Shown here piece after piece: positions 9,715 to 18,467 of a DNA stretch of 64,000 nt (positions are counted from its first letter, which is position 1; each line of letters starts with the position of its first letter). The DNA is from Leptotrichia hongkongensis (lineage in GTDB: Bacteria; Fusobacteriota; Fusobacteriia; Fusobacteriales; Leptotrichiaceae), in the NCBI RefSeq assembly GCF_041538065.1, contig NZ_JBGORW010000002.1, positions 172,113 to 236,112 on the forward strand. Reading direction: 5' to 3'. Below the pieces are notes generated by a model, which worked only from the letters and a program-made list of their open reading frames with translations, did no database searches and had not been told where the DNA came from. Both the position numbers and the translations under genes were made by a program.

Positions 9715-10830
9715 TTACTGCACAACATTTACTTTTTCATTCGCTTGTACAACATTTTGTCCATCAACAACTAGCTGATCTCCAGCTGTTAAGCCATCAC
9801 CAGTCACTGCCGCATAAGTTTCATTTTGATTAGAAATATTTATCGGTATCATAACTGCTTTTCCATCTCTAATAACATAAATAACTTGCTGAACTCCTCT
9901 TACTACAATCGCCTTTTTAGGAATAATCAACCCATCTTCAGCTCCTGTTGCAATATTTGCTTTTCCATACATTCCACTTTTTAACTCTCTATCTGGATTA
10001 GGGAATTTAACTTTTACAATAAATTGTCTACTAGCTGAATCAGCTGAAGCCGCTATTTCATAAACTGTTCCAACAATTTCCTTACCATTCAATTCATCAA
10101 CTTTTATAGTTGCTTGTGCTCCCATTTGAATTTTTTTAACAATCTCTGCTGGAACTCCAATTTCCAATTTCATTTCACTCTCATTAACCAATGTAAATAA
10201 TTTTGCTCCTGCTGATACTTGTTGATGTCTTTCTAAATCCATATTTGCAATATATCCGCTAACTTTAGTTTTAATAACGGTTTTACTGTTAGTATCATTT
10301 GCTGTAGCTAAATCAGCTTTTGCTGAGCTTAAACTGTTTTTTGAAGCATTTAAATTTGCTCTTGCTGAATCATAATTAGTTTTTGCACTTAAATACTCTG
10401 TTTCGGTTACTAGCCTTTTTTTGTAAAGCATATTATATTTTTCGTAATTAATTCTTGCTTCTTCAAGTGCAGCCGCAGCTGAATTGATATTTGATGAAGC
10501 TGTGTTTACATTTGAAGCTGCACTTCTTACATTTGATCTTGCTGCTTGATTATCAATTGCTACTATTACTTGTCCAGCAGTTACATAATCTCCATTTTTT
10601 CCATTTATTGATATAATTTCTCCACTTGAAGTCGCTGTATAAGGAATTTCCTCGATTCCTTTTATAGAACCGCTTGCGGTATATCCCAATGACATTTGAT
10701 TTTGTCCAATAACTTGCACTTTTACTGGCCTTGTATTATTTGCTGCAGCCTGTTTCTTCTTTCCGCAAGATATAGCAAACATCACAAGTATTGCCAATGC
10801 CGCTACGATTTTTTTATTATATAATTTCAT
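9715..10830 (-). CDS. RND efflux periplasmic adaptor lipoprotein (membrane fusion protein)
   Basis: This adaptor of 371 residues links the RND pump to the TolC channel. The N-terminus has a lipoprotein signal ending in FAISC, so Cys22 is the likely lipidated residue. A lipoyl-like barrel half follows, then an Ala- and Ser-rich coiled-coil hairpin (about residues 100-185). The second lipoyl half is TVIKTKVSGYIANM, and beta-barrel domains follow. It lies between tolC and the permease gene on the minus strand with short gaps (36 and 52 bases), so all three are one operon. Low-complexity Ala/Ser/Asn repeats are typical of the hairpin. Confidence 0.94.
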   Translation of the reverse strand: MKLYNKKIVAALAILVMFAISCGKKKQAAANNTRPVKVQVIGQNQMSLGYTASGSIKGIEEIPYTATSSGEIISINGKNGDYVTAGQVIVAIDNQAARSNVRSAASNVNTASSNINSAAAALEEARINYEKYNMLYKKRLVTETEYLSAKTNYDSARANLNASKNSLSSAKADLATANDTNSKTVIKTKVSGYIANMDLERHQQVSAGAKLFTLVNESEMKLEIGVPAEIVKKIQMGAQATIKVDELNGKEIVGTVYEIAASADSASRQFIVKVKFPNPDRELKSGMYGKANIATGAEDGLIIPKKAIVVRGVQQVIYVIRDGKAVMIPINISNQNETYAAVTGDGLTAGDQLVVDGQNVVQANEKVNVVQ

Positions 10831-10866
10831 TATTTATTTCCTCCTATTTTCATATTTTAAATCCGA

Positions 10867-12141
10867 TTAATCAAGAAAAGCTCCGTATTGTGACACAAGA
10901 TAATAGTACTTAAGTTTTGAAGTCGCATAATTTACACGGCTTTGTCTCAATTTTGCCTCTGCATCAAGTAAATTATTCATTGTTATCAAGTTATAGCTGT
11001 ATCTTTCCTTTTCCAGTTCATAAGTTTCTTCTGCGCTTTCCACAGCAACCTTCAATGCTTCCAAACTTTTTTCAAGCGCTTGCAGCTGATAATATGTTTT
11101 TCTCATATTTGCCTTTACCTGATCTAACGTCTGTCCTGATTTAACTTCTGCAATTTCTTCAGTTTTTTGAGCATAACTTACATCTTCTTTTCTTTTGCCC
11201 CAGTCAAAAATATCCCAAGTAAACGTTACTCCCGCAGCTGATGACAAATTCTTTGTTTCAAATACATTTTTCAATTTACCTTGTGATTGTAATGTCCCAT
11301 ATCTTAGCGTTCCATTAATTGTAGGATGAAAACTTGATTTTTCAAGTTTTGTATTTTTTCTGCTTATATCAATTTGCTTTTGTGCAATTTTATACTCAGT
11401 ATTTTGTGTTGTCAATTTTTCCATATCTTTTGACAAGTCAATTGTCTTGGTAAAATTATCTTCCACCCCGAACGGCACTATTTCAATACTGCTTGGATTT
11501 GACACTCCGATTAGTATTCCTAAAGATTCCTTTGCTATTTCAATATTTCCTTGCTGTTCTACAATTTGTGCCTCTATAGCCTTTATACTTCGTTCTGCTT
11601 CTCTGTATTCAGGCTTTGTAACCATTCTTAATTTATATTTCTCAGTCTGAATTTTATAATTCTCATCTAGCGCTTCCTTAGACTTTTGTAAAACTCCAAG
11701 TGTACTAATCGCATCATATACATCAATGTATGCTTGAACAGTACTCAAAACTGTATCTTTTTTTGTTTTATCCAGTTTCAATTCTGCTAATTTTAAGTTA
11801 TCCTTACTAATTTCATTTCCAAGTTTTAATTTCCCGCCTGTATAAATTGGCTGTGATAGTGATAAGTATTGCTGATACGCTTCTCCAGTCTTCTTTGATA
11901 TGACATCTTTAAAGTAGGCGTTTGCCGAAGCATTGTAGCTTACTGTGAAAAATTTCTGTTTCCAAGTTCTGCTCACGTCAATTTGCCCTCTATCTACTTC
12001 CAGCATTCCGATTTTTATATCTTTATTATTTTTTACTGCCATCTCTGCCGCTTCCTGAATAGTTATTTTTTGTGCAAAATTAGGAATTGACATTAATAGG
12101 AGCAGTACTGTTACTGCTATTTTATTTTTATTTTTTTTCAT
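10867..12141 (-). CDS. TolC-family outer-membrane efflux channel
   Basis: The 424-residue protein has a signal peptide (MKKNKNKIAVTVLLLLMSIPNFAQ) and two repeats of long alpha helices typical of the OEP family. Asn- and Gln-rich segments and TFTWDIFDWGKR-like barrel strands are also present. It would form the trimeric duct that carries substrates from the RND pump across the outer membrane. It starts 21 bases after the tetR stop codon and precedes the adaptor gene, which is the usual order in self-regulated efflux operons. The family is clear, and the partner assignment is by operon. Confidence 0.92.
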   Translation of the reverse strand: MKKNKNKIAVTVLLLLMSIPNFAQKITIQEAAEMAVKNNKDIKIGMLEVDRGQIDVSRTWKQKFFTVSYNASANAYFKDVISKKTGEAYQQYLSLSQPIYTGGKLKLGNEISKDNLKLAELKLDKTKKDTVLSTVQAYIDVYDAISTLGVLQKSKEALDENYKIQTEKYKLRMVTKPEYREAERSIKAIEAQIVEQQGNIEIAKESLGILIGVSNPSSIEIVPFGVEDNFTKTIDLSKDMEKLTTQNTEYKIAQKQIDISRKNTKLEKSSFHPTINGTLRYGTLQSQGKLKNVFETKNLSSAAGVTFTWDIFDWGKRKEDVSYAQKTEEIAEVKSGQTLDQVKANMRKTYYQLQALEKSLEALKVAVESAEETYELEKERYSYNLITMNNLLDAEAKLRQSRVNYATSKLKYYYLVSQYGAFLD

Positions 12142-12162
12142 TTTCTGTTTTCCTTCCTGAAC

Positions 12163-12807
12163 CTATTTTAATGCATTATTTATAAATTTTGTTATTTCCT
12201 TTAGTGATATTTCAATTTTATCTGTATTTTTTATATTGATTATCTCATCTTCCTTCATGTTTCTAAAGCTTTTCAAGACAAGTTCGTCAAATAAGAATTC
12301 TTCTACTAATATTAATATGAATTCTGATATGATTTGTAAATTATATTTATTTCCATTTTTCTTATTAAATTTTTCAACAATATTTATTTTTATAAAATTA
12401 ATAGATATTTCCCGCAATTCTTCAAAAAAATTCCTTAATTTAGGATTTAACACATTTTTTTCGACAATATTTAATCTCATATTGTTCAAAAGTTGAACAG
12501 CACTATTCATTTTAGCTCTTACATAATCTTCTAAAACCTTATCTGGCTGCTGACTAACATCTATAGCCCCAAGAACATTTATTATTTTCTTTTTTATTTT
12601 TTCCAAAATCTCATACAATAATTCATCTTTTGTTGCAAAATATGTATAAAAACTTCCTTTAGAAATCCCTAACTCCTTTGCAATATCCTCTACCTTTGTT
12701 TCCTCATATCCATTTTTTATAAATAATTCCCATGCTTTATCTATTATTTTCTTTCTTTTTTGGATTTTTACACTCTTCTTTTTTTCCAAGTATCTCCCAC
12801 CTAACAA
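12163..12807 (-). CDS. TetR-family repressor of the efflux operon
   Basis: The N-terminal helix-turn-helix is clear: DKAWELFIKNGYEETKVEDI, then AKELGISKGSFYTYFATKDEL. A helical ligand-binding domain follows. It is the first gene of the tetR-tolC-MFP-RND operon, so autoregulated repression of the pump is likely. The annotated start is a TTG. A second TTG six codons later (12789) sits better behind the GGTGGGAG ribosome site, which would give a 208-residue product. The repressor would respond to pump substrates, but the ligand is unknown. Confidence 0.9.
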   Translation of the reverse strand: MLGGRYLEKKKSVKIQKRKKIIDKAWELFIKNGYEETKVEDIAKELGISKGSFYTYFATKDELLYEILEKIKKKIINVLGAIDVSQQPDKVLEDYVRAKMNSAVQLLNNMRLNIVEKNVLNPKLRNFFEELREISINFIKINIVEKFNKKNGNKYNLQIISEFILILVEEFLFDELVLKSFRNMKEDEIINIKNTDKIEISLKEITKFINNALK

Positions 12808-12810
12808 TCA

Positions 12811-12862
12811 AGATTGACCCACAAGTCATTATAATATAATTTTTTTTCTATTTTGTCAATCA
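12811..12862 (-). promoter_or_regulatory. Promoter and candidate TetR operator of the efflux operon
   Basis: Read on the minus strand, TTGACA and TATTAT are spaced by 17 bases. Downstream, TGAC-6-GTCA forms a small palindrome over the expected start of transcription. The motif GATTGAC also recurs in inverted orientation at the two ends of this segment. The position before tetR fits autorepression. Operator function is inferred. Confidence 0.6.
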
Positions 12863-13069
12863 TTTTTCTACTTAGAAATCCATTAAAATACGGATATAAA
12901 TCATATTTTCAGATTTTTGTCATTTTTTCTTATTTATTTTCTAAAAATTACTTTTTATTTTTACTAATAGTTTTTCTAAAATTTCAATATTATTTAAATT
13001 TATTAGACCATCTCAAAAAATCCTGCTTTTTTACCAATTTTAAGAGATGTTCTAACCCTTTATAGTTAT

Positions 13070-13201
13070 TTAAATAATGCTTTTCCTATTGATTGAAGTA
13101 TCACTGTCACCAATGGCAATAACGAAAATAACTTTCAATTCCACAGGAAATTTTTTAAACACAACCTCTTTTATTGTTAAATTTACATTTTTCTTTTGTA
13201 T
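13070..13201 (-). pseudogene. Possible remnant of a lost gene (C-terminal fragment)
   Basis: A frame of about 43 codons without start context ends in FPVELKVIFVIAIGD and then a short charged tail. The pattern of a proline-led strand with IAIG is protein-like and unlike the surrounding low-complexity DNA. It vaguely recalls a nitroreductase C-terminus, but I cannot establish the family. The frame is closed upstream by a TAG and has no ribosome site. Confidence 0.3.
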
Positions 13202-13279
13202 CTAAACCTCCACATATCCACATTAAGTATAATTTTTTACTTCTATAAACTTAACAGTTCTGTATTTCAAATATATTTT

Positions 13280-13310
13280 AAATTAAAAATAGGGATAAGA
13301 TTCTATCCCC
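13280..13310 (-). terminator. Terminator of the 13316-13987 gene
   Basis: GGGATA and TATCCC form a stem around a six-base loop directly after the stop codon. On the minus strand a T-rich run follows. It is a short but well-placed intrinsic terminator. Confidence 0.7.
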
Positions 13311-13315
13311 ATATT

Positions 13316-13987
13316 TTAATTTTTAAATTTATTTTTCAAATCCAATACAAATTTTGTCAAATCTTCTGTAAATGCTTCTGCATTAGCTTTTATCTTTTCT
13401 GAAAAATCAGCTAAATTTTCTTTTACTTCTTTTGACTTGCTTTCAAATTTTTCTTTTAATTCCTTATATTCAATATCTGTTTTTAGTTTTGATTCATATT
13501 CTTTTGCAAATTCTAAATCTTTCTGAACAACTTTGGCATCTTTTCGAAGGATTGTTTCAGGATTATATTTATTCAAAAAATTATCCAGTTCTGTATTCCC
13601 TGATTCGGAAGTTAGTAAAATCAACGCATAATGGTTATTTACAAGGTGTTTTGAAACATCTTCAAATATGCTTATTATTTTTTTGTCAGCCTTTTCACCT
13701 TGGCTTTCACCTATCATAGCTCCTACTGCTCCACCAAAAATAACTCCCAACGGACCTCCGATAATTCCAATAAGGCCTCCAAGAAGCCCTCCGTTTAAAA
13801 ATCCTATATTTCCATTTGCATTTACTTCGAATCCATCCTTGAAACTCAGCTTATCGTCTTCCTTTCTTACAACTGCAGCCTGAGTAATTACATAATTTTC
13901 CCCTGAATATTTTGTCTTTATGTCAGCTAGAACCTCAAATGCGCTTAGCTGATTTTCAAATGTTGCTAATAAAACATTATTTTCCAT
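13316..13987 (-). CDS. DUF1269-like protein with glycine zipper
   Basis: The 223-residue protein begins with a ferredoxin-like domain (VLLATFENQLSAFEVLADIK) typical of DUF1269/GS17M-like stress proteins. A glycine-zipper hydrophobic segment follows at about residues 65-100 (GGLLGGLIGIIGGPLGVIFGG). The C-terminal half is lysine- and glutamate-rich and helical, probably amphipathic or coiled coil. No signal peptide is seen, so it could insert into the inner membrane through the zipper. It is a single gene with its own terminator, and its function is unknown. A ribosome site (GGAGAG) precedes the ATG. Confidence 0.7.
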   Translation of the reverse strand: MENNVLLATFENQLSAFEVLADIKTKYSGENYVITQAAVVRKEDDKLSFKDGFEVNANGNIGFLNGGLLGGLIGIIGGPLGVIFGGAVGAMIGESQGEKADKKIISIFEDVSKHLVNNHYALILLTSESGNTELDNFLNKYNPETILRKDAKVVQKDLEFAKEYESKLKTDIEYKELKEKFESKSKEVKENLADFSEKIKANAEAFTEDLTKFVLDLKNKFKN

Positions 13988-14057
13988 GGCAGCTCTCCTT
14001 TATTTTTTAAATTGATTAATTATAGTCCTAAAAAAATAGTTTTTATTTTGCCAGTAC

Positions 14058-15701
14058 TTATTTTTTACTTTTAAAAAATAAATTTACTCCCATAATTCCT
14101 GCAATAACAAATCCTAATAATCCCAATCCAGAAATTCCAAATATTTTTGGAGGAATGTTTGCTAGAGCTAGTATTGATGAACCCACAAATATTGATGAAA
14201 TAATAATTGCCAGTACTAATTGCTCAAAAGTTTTTTGAAATTTCTCAAAACCAATTATTTCATGCTTATGTTTTAATTCATTTTTTTGAATTTTTTCCAA
14301 AATATTTTTTAAATCTGTAGGTAAAGTTAGCCAGTTATCAGAAAAGGTTTCCAATTTTTCTGCTCCCTTTTTAAAAATATTTACTGGATTCATCCGCTCT
14401 CTTGCTATTTTATCCATATATGGCTGCATAATTCTTGTTATATTAAGACTTGGATCCAAATGCCGACCAATTCCTTCAATTTGACCAATTCCCTTTATTA
14501 ACAGGTAAATATCTTCAGAAAGCAGAATTTGGTTATCGCTGAATATTTTCCTTGCCTTTTCAAAAATCGTAACAATATCTATACTTTCTAATGAATTCCC
14601 GTCCACCATCTCAATTAATCCGTAAAGTTCCCGCTCAAACTTTCTTTCATCTGCAACTTCAAATTTTATAGCCAGTTTACGTATAGTTTCAATCATTTTT
14701 TTTACATCTTTTTTCAATGAATAAATAATCAAATTTATTAAAAGTTCTCGCTCATTCGGATAAAGCCTTCCCATTGCACCAAAATCAATAAATACAATTT
14801 GCCCATTTTCCTTTATAAAAATATTACCAGGATGGGGATCAGCATGAAAAAATCCATGTTTTAAAAACTGTACCAAATACAAATCAAGTCCAGTTCTTGC
14901 AACTTCTTCAGGTTTTTTACCTATTTCTACTATTTTTTCCTTATCAGTAATTTTAAAGCCTTCTATCATTTCCATTGTAAGAACGTGGTTATTGGAAAGA
15001 TGTTTGTATACGATTGGAACGTGAATTCTCTCGTCCCCTTTAAAATTATTTGCAAAACGCTCTATATTACGAAGCTCGTTACTAAGTGAAAGCTCATCAT
15101 TGAGCATTTTTTCAAAACTTTCCACAACATCTACAATATTCATTTTTTTCATTTCTTCATAATAATTTTCCAAAGCTTTTGCAAGATTTTTCATAATTTC
15201 CAAATCTGCTTCAATTACAGGCTTTATATTTTCTCTTTGAATCTTTACAACAACTTTTTCCCCATTTTTTAATTTTCCTCTAAACACCTGCCCTATTGAA
15301 GCTGATGCCATCGGCTCTTCCTCTATTTCAGAAAAATAATCATCTACTTCTATTCCAAGTTCGAGATTCATTTTTTTTTTTACATCTACTTCTTCAATCT
15401 CCACACTATCTTGTAATTTTTGAAGCTGTAAAAGCATTTCTTCAGGTAAAATGTCTTTTCGATTACTTAACATTTGCCCAAATTTTACATATACAGGCCC
15501 CATTTCCTCAATCGCCATTCTTATTCTTTCATAAAAAGTATAAGAATTTATTTCATCAATTTTGTCACTATATCTTCTTTTTATATTTCCAGGAATATAC
15601 TTTTCCAAGTCTCCCCTTTTAAATAGTTCATCAAATCCATATTGAGCAATTACTGAAGAAAGCTTTACAAGCCTTTTTGTTTTCTGTATAAAATCTACCA
15701 T
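14058..15701 (-). CDS. ABC1/UbiB-family atypical kinase
   Basis: The 547-residue protein carries all UbiB signatures. These are the KxGQ motif (VKFGQMLSNR), the Ala-rich loop (MASASIGQVF), the HADPHPGNIF catalytic loop and the IDFGAMG metal-binding motif. Two transmembrane helices form its C-terminus. UbiB proteins are membrane-bound ATPases linked to isoprenoid lipid or quinone metabolism. No ubiquinone genes are visible here, so the exact role is open. It lies 17 bases after rseP and probably shares its transcript. Confidence 0.88.
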   Translation of the reverse strand: MVDFIQKTKRLVKLSSVIAQYGFDELFKRGDLEKYIPGNIKRRYSDKIDEINSYTFYERIRMAIEEMGPVYVKFGQMLSNRKDILPEEMLLQLQKLQDSVEIEEVDVKKKMNLELGIEVDDYFSEIEEEPMASASIGQVFRGKLKNGEKVVVKIQRENIKPVIEADLEIMKNLAKALENYYEEMKKMNIVDVVESFEKMLNDELSLSNELRNIERFANNFKGDERIHVPIVYKHLSNNHVLTMEMIEGFKITDKEKIVEIGKKPEEVARTGLDLYLVQFLKHGFFHADPHPGNIFIKENGQIVFIDFGAMGRLYPNERELLINLIIYSLKKDVKKMIETIRKLAIKFEVADERKFERELYGLIEMVDGNSLESIDIVTIFEKARKIFSDNQILLSEDIYLLIKGIGQIEGIGRHLDPSLNITRIMQPYMDKIARERMNPVNIFKKGAEKLETFSDNWLTLPTDLKNILEKIQKNELKHKHEIIGFEKFQKTFEQLVLAIIISSIFVGSSILALANIPPKIFGISGLGLLGFVIAGIMGVNLFFKSKK

Positions 15702-15718
15702 CTAATTTATTTTCCTCT

Positions 15719-16912
15719 CTATTGAAAATACTTAGTAACATCAAAAAATACAATAACTAACATCAATACAAGCAAAAATATCATCCCAATCATATGTATT
15801 TTTTCTTCTATTTTTTTATTTACTTTTATTCCAAAAAATTCAGGAATGACAAATATCAGTCTTCCCCCATCAAGCGCTGGAATTGGAAGCAAGTTCATAA
15901 TTCCAATATTTATGGAAATTAATACAAATACTCCAAGCATGGCAAAAATCCCTCCTTGCCCATAAGCCTCGCCAACTATCTTAGGAAGTCCTACAGGCCC
16001 TGTCATCTCCTTCATTGCCACTTTTCCTGTTATAAGCATTCTCACACCATCAAGTGTCATTTTAAAATAATCTCCAAACATAGAAAAACTAATTTTTACT
16101 CTTTCTCCAAATGTTGATTTTTGGCTTAACAGATGTACTCCAAGTATGTTTCCTTTTGCTTCCTTGTTATAAGTTAATTTTACATTTTCAGTAATTTCCT
16201 TATTATCTCTCAAGATTTTTAGAACTATATCTTCATTTTTATAATTTTTACTAATTTCTCCAATTCTTTTTGTCATTTCACTCCAATTGGATATATTTTT
16301 ACCATTAATTGCCAAAATCTTATCATTTACCTTCAATCTTCCATTTGCTTTTGAACTTTGCTCAACTCCTCCAACTATAGCTTGAGAATATTTAGGCGGC
16401 AGCACTCCCGCTACTGAAAGCATTATAAACAATACTGCCAATGCAGAGATAAAGTTCATCACAACTCCCGCAATCAGCACAACAAATCTGCTAAACGGCG
16501 ACTTGGCAAAAAATCCATTTTTTTGAATATTTTCCTGTCTCTTTAATTCCTTTTCTACAACCTTGCTAAGCCTTCTTTCCACTTCATCAACAAATTTTTC
16601 ATCTTCAATTTCGTTATCCCTGTTACCTGTTTCATTTTTTAATTCCTCAATAATTTCATCCATTTTTTCCTTCTTAAATACTTCCAAATCAAACCTTTCA
16701 GGCTGCATTCCCTCAATATTAACAAATCCTCCTAAAGGTAAAATTCTGATTGAATAAGTCGTCTCATTCTTTTTTAACGAAAAAATCTTTGGCCCCATTC
16801 CAATCGCAAACTCAGTAACAGGCATCCCAAAATATTTAGCCGTTGCAAAATGCCCCAATTCATGCAAAAATACAATTAATCCCAAAATTACTATTGTAAA
16901 AATTATTCCCAT
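15719..16912 (-). CDS. rseP: RIP metalloprotease RseP (site-2 protease)
   Basis: This intramembrane zinc protease has 397 residues. The active site HELGH is at residues 17-21 in the first helix. A PDZ domain lies near residues 175-250, and LLPIPALDGGRL in the third helix supplies the other zinc ligand. A charged insertion follows the first helix (about residues 75-125), somewhat larger than in E. coli RseP. It cleaves anti-sigma factors or signal-peptide remnants in the membrane. It probably forms an operon with the UbiB-like gene. Confidence 0.94.
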   Translation of the reverse strand: MGIIFTIVILGLIVFLHELGHFATAKYFGMPVTEFAIGMGPKIFSLKKNETTYSIRILPLGGFVNIEGMQPERFDLEVFKKEKMDEIIEELKNETGNRDNEIEDEKFVDEVERRLSKVVEKELKRQENIQKNGFFAKSPFSRFVVLIAGVVMNFISALAVLFIMLSVAGVLPPKYSQAIVGGVEQSSKANGRLKVNDKILAINGKNISNWSEMTKRIGEISKNYKNEDIVLKILRDNKEITENVKLTYNKEAKGNILGVHLLSQKSTFGERVKISFSMFGDYFKMTLDGVRMLITGKVAMKEMTGPVGLPKIVGEAYGQGGIFAMLGVFVLISINIGIMNLLPIPALDGGRLIFVIPEFFGIKVNKKIEEKIHMIGMIFLLVLMLVIVFFDVTKYFQ

Positions 16913-16962
16913 TTATCTATTCTCCTACTTTTCTTTTGTTTTTATATTTATTTCAAGCTATT

Positions 16963-17068
16963 TTATAGTAAAACTTATTTAAAACTAAACTCAAAAGCTA
17001 TGACTATTTTACTCAAACCATAAATTTATATAATTTTAGCAGTTTAATTTAAAATAGGTTTGAGTATA
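16963..17068 (-). repeat. 106-bp repeat, copy B
   Basis: This is the perfect reverse-complement match of copy A (269-374). It fills most of the gap between the rseP start and the sepF terminator. The TACTCAAACC and GGTTTGAGTA inverted ends are intact. No coding capacity is seen. Confidence 0.85.
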
Positions 17069-17094
17069 ATTAATAATTTCTTTTTATAAATCTA

Positions 17095-17138
17095 TTAAAA
17101 AATACTGCTTTAAATGAGAAAGTATCTCAAAAAAGCAG
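17095..17138 (-). terminator. Terminator after sepF
   Basis: CTGCTTT pairs with AAAGCAG, with an inner GAGA/TCTC extension. On the minus strand a TATTTTTT run follows. It ends the hemW-yggS-sepF direction of transcription. Confidence 0.85.
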
Positions 17139-17176
17139 CTAAATTTTAAAACTTAACACAATATTTTGATATTTAA

Positions 17177-17716
17177 TTATAACAAGTTACTGTCTCTTGA
17201 CTCTTCTCCTAATGAAGCATCGATATCTTCATAGTCAATTCCAACTGGAATAGAAGTTAAAACTTTATCAGTAACTTTTGATAGATGAGCATTCATTGCA
17301 TACGCAGCTCCACTTACAAAATCTATTACTCTTTGTCCCACTTCGTATTCTAAAAATTCCAAACTGAATGTTACAACTTTATTTTCTTTTATTGCATCTG
17401 CAATTAATCTTGAATCTTCAAAAACTTTCGGTCTTATAATCGAAACATAGCTTACTTTAGACGATGGCATCTTTACAATTTCCTCCTTTTTTCCTACACC
17501 AAAAAGACTTCCTATTCCTTTTTTCTCTTCTGGCTGTTTTTCTTGTTCTACACGATTTACTGCTACTTTTTGCTGAGCTTTAGACTGCTGATTTTGCTGT
17601 GGCTGTTCTACTGCCACTTCTTTTCTTTCATCATTTGACAACTCTTCAGATAACTCATCGTCATCATCTTCAATATCATCGCCAAAAAATTCCATTAATT
17701 TTCTTTTAAGTCCCAA
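17177..17716 (-). CDS. sepF: Cell division protein SepF
   Basis: The 179-residue SepF protein tethers FtsZ to the membrane and organises the division ring. The N-terminal amphipathic helix is MGLKRKLMEFFGDD. A disordered acidic and Gln-rich linker follows. The C-terminal domain (about residues 90-170) has IIRPKVFEDSRLIADAIKEN and RVIDFVSGAAYAM, the SepF core. It starts 11 bases after yggS, a common gene order. The short adjoining gap and the strong terminator downstream make it the last gene of its operon. Confidence 0.93.
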   Translation of the reverse strand: MGLKRKLMEFFGDDIEDDDDELSEELSNDERKEVAVEQPQQNQQSKAQQKVAVNRVEQEKQPEEKKGIGSLFGVGKKEEIVKMPSSKVSYVSIIRPKVFEDSRLIADAIKENKVVTFSLEFLEYEVGQRVIDFVSGAAYAMNAHLSKVTDKVLTSIPVGIDYEDIDASLGEESRDSNLL

Positions 17717-17727
17717 AGCATAACCTC

Positions 17728-18411
17728 CTATTCAAATAATTTACTTCCTATCCTAATTATTGTCGCACCATTTTTTAATGCTTCAATATAATCATTCGAC
17801 ATTCCCATAGAAAGCTCGGTAATGTAATTATATTTTTTCTGATACTCTTCCTTTAGCTCTCTCATCTTTAAAAAATAACTGTTTATTTCCTGTTGTGAAG
17901 CTTCATATGGAGCCATTGTCATAAAACCTGCTATTTTTACGTTACTCATAGAAAAATATTTTTCACTATCTTTTTTAAAGTCTTCAATATAAATTCCTGT
18001 TTTGGATTCTTCCTTTGAAACATTGATTTGAATTAATCCGTTTATAACTCTATTATTCTCAATAGCTTTTTTATTTATTTCTTCTAAAAGTTCATAAGAA
18101 TCAATCGAATGTATTAAATTCACACTATTAATTATATACTTTATTTTATTTTTTTGCAACCTTCCAATAAAATCCCATTTGATATTTTTATATTTTTCAT
18201 CTGAAAATTCATTTAGCTTATCTCGATAAAGCTGAGCCCGATTTTCACCAAAATAATCATAACCCATATCAATTATAGGCTTATGCTTTTCCACGTCAAA
18301 ATATTTACTAACAAACAAAATTTTTACTTTTTCAGGATACGGCGAATATTTTTTTATATCTTCAAAAATTTTATTATAATTTTGCTGAATTTTTACATTA
18401 TCAAGTTCCAT
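17728..18411 (-). CDS. PLP homeostasis protein (YggS/YlmE family)
   Basis: The 227-residue protein has the alanine-racemase-like TIM barrel of the YggS family. The PLP lysine is Lys36 in ILFVSKYF. Further signatures are FGENRAQ, WDFIGRLQKNK, QINVSKEESKTG and LSMGMSNDY. These proteins bind pyridoxal phosphate and keep free PLP levels in check, with no known enzymatic turnover. It lies directly upstream of sepF, a conserved neighbourhood in many bacteria. The start follows a GGAG site in the short gap after hemW. Confidence 0.92.
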   Translation of the reverse strand: MELDNVKIQQNYNKIFEDIKKYSPYPEKVKILFVSKYFDVEKHKPIIDMGYDYFGENRAQLYRDKLNEFSDEKYKNIKWDFIGRLQKNKIKYIINSVNLIHSIDSYELLEEINKKAIENNRVINGLIQINVSKEESKTGIYIEDFKKDSEKYFSMSNVKIAGFMTMAPYEASQQEINSYFLKMRELKEEYQKKYNYITELSMGMSNDYIEALKNGATIIRIGSKLFE

Positions 18412-18467
18412 TCCTGCTCCTTTTGACTTGCTACATATTTTACAATAACACTATTATAACCTTTTTT

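Larger units (their letters stand above)
12863..13315. other. Gene-poor region with decayed coding remnant and hairpins
   Basis: There is no intact gene here. An imperfect 12-bp inverted repeat at 13003-13055 (TTAGACCATCTC and GAGATGTTCTAA) forms a long-loop hairpin. A minus-strand open stretch at 13070-13201 looks like the C-terminal end of a lost gene and is listed separately. The terminator of the 13316 gene lies at its right end. Confidence 0.55.

Noticed and set aside
12853..13065. Plus-strand ORF of 70 codons
   Set aside because: Phe/Leu/Ile-rich low-complexity frame in AT-rich DNA, without ribosome site or conserved pattern.
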